From assembly GCA_045598325.1 (NCBI GenBank), contig JAZLLT010000026.1, positions 1 through 5,314 of the forward strand: a stretch of DNA of 5,314 nt, written 5' to 3'. Positions 1-5,116 of this stretch are shown here, in pieces. How positions within the stretch are numbered: position 1 is the first letter of the stretch; each line of letters starts with the position of its first letter. Under the pieces are notes generated by a model. The model was given only the letters and a program-made list of their open reading frames with translations. It ran no database searches and had not been told where the DNA came from. Position numbers and translations under genes: made by a program. Source of the stretch: RUG14130 sp045598325. GTDB taxonomy: Bacteria > Bacillota > Clostridia > Christensenellales > Aristaeellaceae.

Positions 1-1
1 C

Positions 2-73
2 GGGCATTACATCGCCCGGGTGGATGAAATGGCCGAAAGAAAGCGCCTGCTTTGGGCGCGGGACGATCTTTGA
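2..73 (+). CDS. C-terminal end of an unidentified protein (5' partial)
   Basis: An open frame enters from the left edge and stops with TGA at 71-73, giving a 23-residue tail that ends RLLWARDDL. The residues are charged and helix-prone (DEMAERKR), which fits the end of a real protein rather than random frame. Its stop lies 30 bp before the tdk start, and I see no terminator in that gap, so tdk may be co-transcribed with it. The fragment is too short to assign a family, and it could be a chance open frame. Confidence 0.45.
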   Translation, partial: GHYIARVDEMAERKRLLWARDDL

Positions 74-103
74 ACCGGGCGCATCCGTCAGAAAGGAAAC
101 AAA

Positions 104-667
104 ATGGCAAAGCTGTATTTTCGTTACGGGGCGATGGGCTCCTCCAAAACGGCCAACGCCGTGATGGTGCAATACAATTATCAGGAGCGCGGCCAAAAGG
201 CACTGATGCTCAAGCCCCGGTTGGACAACCGGGACGGGGAAAGGGTCGTGGGCTCCCGCTGCGGGCTGCGTACCGAATGCTCCTTTGTGGAGGAGCTGCC
301 GCAGATCGACGTAAAGCAATACGACTGCCTCATCGTGGACGAGGCGCAGTTCCTCACCAAAGCGCAGGTACGGGAATTGGTGCGGATCGTGGACGAGCTT
401 GGCATTCCCGTCATCTGCTACGGCCTGCGGAGCGATTTTCAGGGCAATCTGTTCGAGGGCAGTCATTGGCTTTTGGCGTGGGCGGACACCATCGAGGAGG
501 TCAAGACCGTGTGCTGGTGCGGACGCAAGGCAACCTACAACGCCCGCCTGTTGGACGGCAAGGTCATCAAGACCGGCGAGCAGATTCTGCTGGGCGGCAA
601 CGAGAGTTATACCGCCCTGTGCCGCCGCCACTGGAAAAGCGGCGAAACGGGCGAAGGGAAGAAGTAA
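104..667 (+). CDS. tdk: Thymidine kinase (type II, Escherichia coli Tdk-like)
   Basis: Cytosolic salvage enzyme that phosphorylates thymidine (and deoxyuridine) with ATP to give dTMP. The 187-residue product has the P-loop GAMGSSKT at residues 9-16, the YNYQERG segment at 24-30, and the Walker B/catalytic motif DEAQF at 79-83, where E80 is the expected general base. CYGLRSDFQG follows at 105-114. The structural zinc site is CWCGRK (C137, C139) plus CRRH (C173, H176), and the GGNESYTALCR segment forms the thymidine-binding lasso. The CxC spacing and overall length match the E. coli-like subgroup. AAAGGA at 92-97, six bases before ATG, supports this start. The gene lies 30 bp after an upstream stop codon and ends at a strong hairpin terminator. 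No key residue is missing, so it is expected to be active. Confidence 0.96.
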   Translation: MAKLYFRYGAMGSSKTANAVMVQYNYQERGQKALMLKPRLDNRDGERVVGSRCGLRTECSFVEELPQIDVKQYDCLIVDEAQFLTKAQVRELVRIVDELGIPVICYGLRSDFQGNLFEGSHWLLAWADTIEEVKTVCWCGRKATYNARLLDGKVIKTGEQILLGGNESYTALCRRHWKSGETGEGKK

Positions 668-676
668 AACCGCATG

Positions 677-710
677 AAACGGAGCGTGGACCGCGCTCTG
701 TTTTGTTTTG
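677..710 (+). terminator. Intrinsic terminator of tdk
   Basis: The arm AAACGGAGCG (677-686) pairs with CGCTCTGTTT (694-703) through 10 bp, including one G-U pair, around a 7-nt loop. It is followed by a T-rich run, TGTTTT. It begins 9 bases after the tdk stop codon, the usual arrangement for a rho-independent terminator. Confidence 0.85.
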
Positions 711-730
711 GTGAATTTTTCACAATTCAC
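711..730. repeat. Inverted repeat with GTGAA half-sites; candidate operator
   Basis: GTGAATT (711-717) is inverted as AATTCAC (724-730) with a 6-bp spacer. The first part is also a shorter palindrome, GTGAA-TTT-TTCAC (711-723). It directly abuts the -35 box at 731. A further GTGAA lies at 762-766, at the predicted transcription start. This placement suggests binding by a regulator of the downstream flavodoxin-like gene. The regulator is unknown, and the repeat could instead be AT-rich DNA after the terminator. Confidence 0.5.
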
Positions 731-759
731 TTGATTTCTTTGCACTATTTGACTAAAAT
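731..759 (+). promoter_or_regulatory. SigA-type promoter of the flavodoxin-like gene
   Basis: The -35 box TTGATT (731-736) and the -10 box TAAAAT (754-759) are separated by exactly 17 bp. Transcription would start near 766, giving a leader of about 36 nt before the preferred ATG at 802. The tdk terminator just upstream makes an independent promoter necessary. Confidence 0.7.
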
Positions 760-801
760 TAGTGAAACGACATTGAGATGAATGCGACCGAGGTAATGCC
801 A

Positions 802-1212
802 ATGAACATCAAAGTATACTATGTAAGCCCCAAAGGCTGCGCGCAGAGCATTGCGATGACCATCGCCAAAGAATGCCGCGCCACGCAGGAGCCGCTGATG
901 CCCGCCTATCCGCCCGAGAATGTGGCGCTCATGTTCATCGGCTGCGAGGGAAAAAAAGCGGATAAGGTTACGGCGGAGTTTCTGGAGAGCCTGAACACGA
1001 GCCGCGTCCGCAATGCTGCCCTGTTCTCCTGCAGCCCCAAGCAGGACGAGGATGCCATCGCGCAGATGCGTGAGATCCTCGAAAACAAAGGCGTCACCGT
1101 CGTGGGCAGCAAAACCTTCCCGGGCAAAGGCTTCCTCTCCGGAAAGAAGCCGGGAGAAAAGGATTTTGAGGAAGCAACGAAGTTCGCAAAAGAATGCGTT
1201 CAGAAAATCTGA
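802..1212 (+). CDS. Small flavodoxin-fold protein
   Basis: Predicted cytosolic protein of 136 residues with a flavodoxin-like alternating beta/alpha pattern: beta-1 IKVYYV (3-8), a loop and helix at SPKGCAQSIA (9-18), VALMFIGCEG (41-50), NAALFSCSP (71-79) and GVTVVGSKTFPGKG (97-110). The C-terminal GKGFLSGKKPGEKDFEEATKFAKE resembles the tail of short clostridial flavodoxin-family proteins. Flavodoxins bind FMN and carry electrons, but the phosphate loop here is degenerate (SPKGCAQ rather than T/S-x-T-G-N-T), so FMN binding is uncertain. I chose the ATG at 802 because GAGGT at 790-794 sits 7 bases upstream. An in-frame ATG at 778 would add eight residues but has no proper ribosome site. The gene has its own promoter and terminator, and its partner protein is unknown. 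Confidence 0.8.
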   Translation: MNIKVYYVSPKGCAQSIAMTIAKECRATQEPLMPAYPPENVALMFIGCEGKKADKVTAEFLESLNTSRVRNAALFSCSPKQDEDAIAQMREILENKGVTVVGSKTFPGKGFLSGKKPGEKDFEEATKFAKECVQKI

Positions 1213-1220
1213 AGATATAG

Positions 1221-1247
1221 GCCGCATGTGATCATGCGGTCTTTTTT
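1221..1247 (+). terminator. Intrinsic terminator of the flavodoxin-like gene
   Basis: CCGCATG (1222-1228) and CATGCGG (1233-1239) form a perfect 7-bp stem with a TGAT loop, and a G-U pair at 1221/1240 can extend it. A run of six T follows at 1242-1247. It lies 8 bases after the stop codon. The T-run is also one arm of the next hairpin, so the two structures would compete. Confidence 0.85.
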
Positions 1248-1269
1248 GTCTGTTTTCTCAGACAAAAAA
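1242..1269. repeat. Perfect 11-bp inverted repeat, T-run to A-run
   Basis: TTTTTTGTCTG (1242-1252) and CAGACAAAAAA (1259-1269) are exact reverse complements around the loop TTTTCT. The left arm contains the T-run of the preceding terminator, and the right arm ends exactly where the next inverted repeat begins. It may serve as terminator reinforcement, as structured leader RNA, or as part of a small dispersed repeat. Confidence 0.75.
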
Positions 1270-1327
1270 CCTCTCTTTCCGTGCTACAATAGCGTGGGCG
1301 ATAGCCCGGAAAGAGAGGGATTTTTTT
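1270..1327. repeat. Perfect 11-bp inverted repeat enclosing two mini-hairpins, then T7
   Basis: CCTCTCTTTCC (1270-1280) and GGAAAGAGAGG (1308-1318) are exact reverse complements. The enclosed 27 bases hold GCTA-CAA-TAGC (1283-1293) and GGGC-GATA-GCCC (1296-1307), so RNA from this strand could fold as a three-way junction. Seven T follow at 1321-1327, and six A precede the left arm, so the element could terminate transcription in both directions. The right arm overlaps the ribosome-binding site of the gene starting at 1328, and the left mini-hairpin overlaps its -10 box. Confidence 0.75.
1282..1290 (+). promoter_or_regulatory. Extended -10 promoter (TGCTACAAT) of the 1328 gene
   Basis: TGC followed by TACAAT (1285-1290) is a good extended -10 element. 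No good -35 box is visible at the normal distance (GACAAA at 1261-1266 would need an 18-bp spacer), which extended -10 promoters can tolerate. Transcription would start near 1297. The message would then lack the left arm of the surrounding inverted repeat, leaving the ribosome site open. Confidence 0.55.
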
Positions 1328-2557
1328 ATGAAAAAGTGTTTGTATCTCGCGGTCGCGCTGCTGCTTGCGCTGTCCGTGTGCCTGACCGCGTCCGCGGATA
1401 GACTGGATGATGTGACAGTCTGCGTGGGCGGGTCGTATGAGGAACAGTATTCGTCCACGGGCGCCTACATCGGAAAAGCGGCCGTTGCGGACAAGAGCAT
1501 CGTGAAGGCGGAACTGACCGGCACCAGTCTCACGATTTCAAACCGCATCTATTACGGTGCCACCGTGACCTTCACCGGCCTCAAACCCGGCAAGACCACC
1601 GTCAATTTCTATTCCGATTACGGCGGATGGATGGGCTCCGTGACCGTGATCGTGAAAGATCACGAGTACAAGGAGCAGCCGGTCGTATTGACCGCGGTGA
1701 CGGAAAACGGAGAGCGGTTTTATCAAGCGGAAAAGGTCAGATCCTGCGCCCGCTGCGGCGACAGCCACAGCGAGTATCTCTGGCTGGACGGCGCCGAACA
1801 CGGTGATTGCACGCAATTCAGCTACAAGGAACATACCTATCAGAAGCGCTATGACGACATGGAAACCATCCGGCAACGCCTGAAAGAACTGGGCTACGCG
1901 CCCGAAACCTATGCCGCGAAGGGCAACCAGTATGACGCCGCGGCGGGCGATTACCTGAAACTGCTGAGCGTATCGCTGGGCGGAAAGAAGAGCACCACCG
2001 TCCCGGGCGAACTCATCGCGATCCTGCTGTCTTCCTATGCGCCTGCGTACGAGGAAGGCTTCGTTTGCCCTGTCTACACCGACCTTTCCGAAGACGACGA
2101 GGGCGAAAATGTGACGGCGCTTCAGAAGAAACTCTGCGCTCTGGGTTATCTTCCGGAGGAAGACCTGAGCGGCGTTTATGACGAATACACCGTCTTTGCC
2201 GTGCAACTGCTTCAAATCGACATGGGTTACGATACCATCGACGGGAAAGCCTCGCAGTTGCTGCAGGCGGCGCTGTTCCGCGCGGATGACAGCCACCGCC
2301 TGACCGCGGAGGAATATGCCGGCCGATATGCCCGCCTTGCCGCCTGTATTGGCGAGCCCTGCGCGGATGTGTATGTGGTGGTGACGCAGGGCAGCAATGT
2401 GCGCTCCGCGGCGTCCTACAGCGGGACGCAGCTTCTCTGGGTCAATCCCGGAGACGAACTGCTTCTGCTTGATGAGGCAGACGGATGGTACAGGGTGCAG
2501 CTGCCCGACGGCAGGGAAGGCTACCTGCCCATGGACCGCTCGCAAATCAAGGAATAA
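1328..2557 (+). CDS. Secreted protein: Ig-like, degenerate peptidoglycan-binding and SH3 domains
   Basis: Predicted exported, wall-associated protein of 409 residues. A signal peptide spans 1-23 (KK, hydrophobic core, cleavage after ASA). An Ig-like beta domain follows (about 28-110, ending SVTVIV). A small Cys/His segment (C140, C143, H147, H158, C161, H169) could bind metal or form disulfides. Residues 177-239 (ETIRQRLKELGY) look like a degenerate peptidoglycan-binding repeat, and 255-317 (NVTALQKKLCALGYL) a better one. The C-terminus (346-409, GSNVRSAAS...DGWYRVQLPDGREGYLP) is a bacterial SH3 domain. These modules normally bind cell-wall peptides or glycan, and no hydrolase domain is visible, so an adaptor or sensor role is an inference. 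AGAGGGA at 1314-1320, followed by a 7-T spacer, supports the start. A strong terminator follows the gene. Confidence 0.88.
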   Translation: MKKCLYLAVALLLALSVCLTASADRLDDVTVCVGGSYEEQYSSTGAYIGKAAVADKSIVKAELTGTSLTISNRIYYGATVTFTGLKPGKTTVNFYSDYGGWMGSVTVIVKDHEYKEQPVVLTAVTENGERFYQAEKVRSCARCGDSHSEYLWLDGAEHGDCTQFSYKEHTYQKRYDDMETIRQRLKELGYAPETYAAKGNQYDAAAGDYLKLLSVSLGGKKSTTVPGELIAILLSSYAPAYEEGFVCPVYTDLSEDDEGENVTALQKKLCALGYLPEEDLSGVYDEYTVFAVQLLQIDMGYDTIDGKASQLLQAALFRADDSHRLTAEEYAGRYARLAACIGEPCADVYVVVTQGSNVRSAASYSGTQLLWVNPGDELLLLDEADGWYRVQLPDGREGYLPMDRSQIKE

Positions 2558-2570
2558 ACACGGTTTACGG

Positions 2571-2601
2571 GGCAGCCCTTCGGGGCTGCCTTATTTTGTT
2601 G
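2571..2601 (+). terminator. Intrinsic terminator of the secreted-protein gene
   Basis: GGCAGCCC (2571-2578) and GGGCTGCC (2583-2590) form a perfect 8-bp stem capped by the stable TTCG tetraloop. TTATTTTGTTG follows. It starts 14 bases after the stop codon. Confidence 0.92.
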
Positions 2602-2619
2602 TGATTTATAAACGGAAGT

Positions 2620-2640
2620 TTGATGATATGTAATTATCAA
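2620..2640. repeat. Imperfect palindrome upstream of the GH10 gene; candidate operator
   Basis: TTGATGAT (2620-2627) and ATTATCAA (2633-2640) pair over 8 positions with one G-T mismatch around ATGTA. It lies between the upstream terminator and the Shine-Dalgarno of the broken glycosidase gene. The nearest promoter-like boxes are weak: TTGTGA at 2599-2604 and GATGAT at 2622-2627, with a 17-bp spacer. A regulator site overlapping such a promoter is plausible but unproven. Confidence 0.35.
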
Positions 2641-2657
2641 TCAGAGGAGGCGGAAAC

Positions 2658-4129
2658 ATGAAGACGGTAAAGGTGCGCCTTGACGGTATCGGCGGGATGC
2701 CCATGAACGAATGTGTTTGAAGTCGGTCTACGCGTCCGGCATGGATTTCGAGCCCGATGAGCGCAGGCTGACCATCGGCGCGGATGGGATCATCGAACTC
2801 GTGGTGGAGAAGAGCCCCTACATGATCCACGCGAAAATCACCGTACCGCTGTACGGCGCCCTGTGGGTGATGGCAGACAATCTCGGAGAAGGGTATACGG
2901 GCGACTTCGTGGACTTCGTCTCCGAAGCGACCCGCACCTACATCCATTACGCGGAAGCATACTTTGAGGGCATCGATCTGACCGTGGAGACCGCGGGGCA
3001 TCCCGACGCCGCGAGGGAATTCGAGCACCTTGCCAACCGCGGCATGGACACACCCGACAACCGTCTGTACGCCCTGTCCCACGCCATTTATGCGGCGGAG
3101 GGCGCGCTGTACGAGCAGTCGAAAAGGATTGCATACGCCGCCCCGAGAAACGACCTCAAACCGGGCTGCAACTTCATGCGCTACACCTCGCCCTCGGCCC
3201 GCTACTCCTGGTTTTTCGCGAAATGCTTCGATTTTGCCACGCTGCCCTTCTATCCCGGCCGCACGGTGCCGCAGAAGGACAAATCTGATTACGCCTATGT
3301 GGACGCGGCGCTCTCCTTCCTGAAGGACAAGGGCATCACGCCCAAGGGTCATCCGCTGTTCTTCGGACACAAAGAAGTCAATCCCGCGTGGATGTTCGGC
3401 CTGCCCTTTGAGGAACTGCGCAGGGAAGCAGCAAAGATCGCTTATCACCATGTATCGACTTACAAGGATGACATCAAGTACCGGGATGCCATGAACGAGG
3501 CGCACGACCGGGCAAACTGCTTTGAACTGAACCACGAGCAGCCGGTGGAACTGACCCGCGCCACCACGGACGCATTGCGTGAGGCGGATCCCTCCGCCAC
3601 CTCCATTGTCAATATCTGCCTGCCCTTTGCCGAGTATGTGGCGGGACGCTATAACTGCTACGGCGCTCTGCCCGAGCACCTGCGCTCCCCGCTTTCCTAC
3701 TTCAAGGCCATCCTCGAGGCGGGCATCGACTTCGATGCGGTCGGCATCCGGCTGTATTTCCCCGCCCGCGACATGGTGGCGGTATCGAAGATGCTGGACG
3801 CCTTTGCCGCCCTCGGAAAGCCCATCCACATCACGGAAATGGGCGTGAACGACGGCTTCCGCGCGAAAGGCAACGCGGGCAGCACCTGGTCCCGGATGGA
3901 CATGAGCGAAGGTACCTGACACGGCGGCTGGAACGAGCATGCCCAGGCGGACTGGATGGAGCGGTTCTACACGCTTGCCGCAGCAAGGAAAGAAATTCAG
4001 ACCCTTACCCGGTGGGATTTCATCGAGCCTGGTTTCTCGGGCAACGGCGCCTTCCTCTACGAAAACGAAAATCCCCGCGAAATGTACTTCCGCCTGCTGG
4101 CACTCAAGGACAAAATCATCGCGAAATAA
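2658..4129 (+). pseudogene. Broken GH10-family glycoside hydrolase (xylanase-like)
   Basis: GAGGAGG (2644-2650), seven bases before ATG 2658, sets the true start, but that frame stops at 2718-2720 after MPMNECV. Reading resumes in another frame (LKSVYASG...), consistent with two extra bases in the TGTGT at 2712-2716. It runs to an in-frame TGA at 3917-3919, and the same frame continues (HGGWNEHAQADWMERFY...RWDF...) to TAA at 4127-4129. Repaired, it would encode about 489 residues. GH10 signs are KPGCNF, FDFATLPFYPGR, KGHPLFFGH, MNEAHD with the likely acid/base Glu at 3497-3499, and ITEMGV with the likely nucleophile Glu at 3836-3838. GH10 enzymes cleave beta-1,4-xylan. No signal peptide is visible, suggesting an intracellular enzyme. 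Other Trp codons are TGG. Gene callers may report 2711-3919 as an intact 402-residue gene, but its start lacks a ribosome site and its C-terminal barrel end is missing. Recent decay or sequencing error are both possible. Confidence 0.82.
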
Positions 4130-4132
4130 ACG

Positions 4133-4158
4133 AAACCGCTCCAAACGGAGCGGTTTTT
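4133..4158. terminator. Terminator between convergent genes
   Basis: AAACCGCTCC (4133-4142) and GGAGCGGTTT (4147-4156) form a perfect 10-bp stem with an AAAC loop and a T5 run (4154-4158). It lies 3 bases after the GH10 stop. On the minus strand the same stem is followed by TTTCGTTTATTTC, so it probably also terminates the convergent transporter gene, which ends at 4170. Confidence 0.9.
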
Positions 4159-4169
4159 CCGTGTCGGGA

Positions 4170-4937
4170 TCACATGACCCCGACGAGTTCCAGTATCGTT
4201 TTGATAAGGAATATGCCCAGTACGATGAGCATCACGGGCTTTGCGGCGCCCGCCTTGCTTCTGACAAAACTTCTCGTTCCGAGGTACGCGCCCAGCATAT
4301 TGAAGCAGCCGGCGGCGAGCCCCAGGGGAATGAGTACTTTGCCGTTGATCAAATACACGGTCAGCGCCGCCACATTGGTGGTGAGGTTGATGAGTTTCGC
4401 GGAGCCGTTCGCCCGTTCCAGCGTCATGTGGGCAAGGAGCGTGAGCAGCAGGATCATGAAGGTGCCCGCGCCCGGACCGTAGATGCCGTCATAAAAGCCC
4501 ACGACGAGCGCGACCGCGGAACCGATGATGCCGGTCTTGAGTTCGCCATAGCGTTCCTCCGCCGCGAGGACATCCTTTTTGAGCAGCACGAACGCGGCGG
4601 TCAGGGGGAGGACGATGAGCAGGATGATGCGGAAGGTGTGTTCGTTGAGCATCACCGCGCAGTTGGCGCCGAGCGTGGAGCCGAGGTAGGCATATCCCAC
4701 GAAGGGCAGCATGATCCAGCCTTTGATATAGCCCTTGCGCGCGTAGCGGCAGGTGGCAAGCCCCGTTCCCATGAAAGAGGACATCTTGTTGGTGGCGATG
4801 GCGAAATGGGTGGGCAGCCCCGCCAACAGATACGCGGGCAGGGAAATCAGTCCGCCGCCGCCCGCCAGAGCGTCCACATAGCCCGCCAGAAACACCAGCG
4901 GACAGGCGATCAGGAAGTGTTTGAGCGTCAGTACCAT
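4170..4937 (-). CDS. TSUP (TauE/SafE, YfcA-like) membrane transporter
   Basis: Polytopic inner-membrane protein of 255 residues with about eight hydrophobic segments (roughly 7-25, 31-47, 74-92, 102-120, 135-152, 157-172, 184-222 in two parts, and 233-252). The two internally related family halves are clear: GYVDALAGGGGLISLPA (19-35) followed by ATNK (48-51), and GFYDGIYGPGAGTF (147-160) followed by KLINLTTN (181-188). GAYLGTR lies at 216-222. The FYDGIYGPG and VDALAGGGG motifs are typical of YfcA-like members. The family exports or imports small anions such as sulfite, sulfonates or sulfoacetate, but the substrate cannot be read from sequence, and nearby genes give no sulfur context. GGAGG sits 6 bases before ATG. 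The gene is monocistronic, convergent with the broken GH10 gene and divergent from gdhA. Confidence 0.92.
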   Translation of the reverse strand: MVLTLKHFLIACPLVFLAGYVDALAGGGGLISLPAYLLAGLPTHFAIATNKMSSFMGTGLATCRYARKGYIKGWIMLPFVGYAYLGSTLGANCAVMLNEHTFRIILLIVLPLTAAFVLLKKDVLAAEERYGELKTGIIGSAVALVVGFYDGIYGPGAGTFMILLLTLLAHMTLERANGSAKLINLTTNVAALTVYLINGKVLIPLGLAAGCFNMLGAYLGTRSFVRSKAGAAKPVMLIVLGIFLIKTILELVGVM

Positions 4938-4963
4938 ACGCGCCTCCGATGAAATCTGCGCGT

Positions 4964-4991
4964 ATTATAGCATAGATGGGCGCAAACGCAA
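4964..4991 (-). promoter_or_regulatory. Promoter of the TSUP transporter gene
   Basis: On the minus strand, TTGCGT (4991-4986) is followed by a 16-bp spacer and TATAAT (4969-4964). The TATAAT is preceded by TGC, making an extended -10. Transcription would start near 4957, about 20 nt before the ATG. Confidence 0.75.
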
Positions 4992-5022
4992 CACATTTTC
5001 CAAAAAATAATGAAATGCCCTA

Positions 5023-5051
5023 TGGACAAACGCAAATATGAATGGTATAAT
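5023..5051 (+). promoter_or_regulatory. Promoter of gdhA
   Basis: TGGACA (5023-5028), a 17-bp spacer and TATAAT (5046-5051), with TGG immediately upstream of the -10, give a near-ideal extended -10 promoter. Predicted transcription start is near 5058, so the leader would be about 59 nt. Its -35 is only 31 bp from that of the divergent transporter promoter. Confidence 0.85.
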
Positions 5052-5061
5052 GTCCCCATAT

Positions 5062-5105
5062 TTCAAATTCGTGCAGGTTTTGCACGAAAATCCGCGAAAT
5101 TTGAA
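5062..5105 (+). promoter_or_regulatory. Structured 5' leader of gdhA
   Basis: TTCAAATT (5062-5069) pairs exactly with AATTTGAA (5098-5105). Inside it, CGTGCA (5070-5075) pairs with TGCACG (5081-5086) around GGTTT, stacked directly on the outer stem, and 5087-5097 is unpaired. The outer arm overlaps the first bases of the Shine-Dalgarno AAGGAG (5104-5109). The fold could therefore tune translation. I do not recognise it as a known riboswitch class. Confidence 0.5.
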
Positions 5106-5116
5106 GGAGAAACATC

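Noticed and set aside
52..714. A 220-codon frame overlapping tdk in another frame
   Set aside because: The product is Arg/Gly-rich with no domain, it has no ribosome site, and tdk is unambiguous.
778..801. ATG 778 as the start of the flavodoxin-like protein
   Set aside because: It lacks a spaced ribosome site and would add eight residues before beta-1. ATG 802 has GAGGT 7 bases upstream and begins directly at the fold.
1210..1212. Genome-wide UGA = Trp recoding suggested by the GH10 TGA
   Set aside because: The flavodoxin-like gene and the TSUP gene both end in TGA directly before terminators, so UGA acts as a stop here.
1538..2545. A 335-codon minus-strand open frame opposite the secreted-protein gene
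   Set aside because: The plus frame has a signal peptide, recognisable domains and a Shine-Dalgarno. The minus frame has none of these.
2711..2719. ATG 2711 as the true start of the GH10 gene
   Set aside because: There is no Shine-Dalgarno before it, whereas ATG 2658 has a strong GAGGAGG at ideal distance.
3917..3960. Selenocysteine insertion at the in-frame TGA
   Set aside because: I see no convincing SECIS-like hairpin directly downstream, and GH10 enzymes are not known selenoproteins. Trp is the natural residue one base away.
2606..4144. A 512-codon open frame on the minus strand opposite the broken GH10 gene
   Set aside because: It is a mirror of GC-rich third positions. It has no recognisable domain or ribosome site and it overlaps terminators at both ends, while the plus strand carries clear GH10 motifs.
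3939..4952. A 337-codon plus-strand open frame covering the TSUP transporter
   Set aside because: Its product is low-complexity and charged, it lacks a ribosome site, and it is antisense to a clear multi-membrane transporter.
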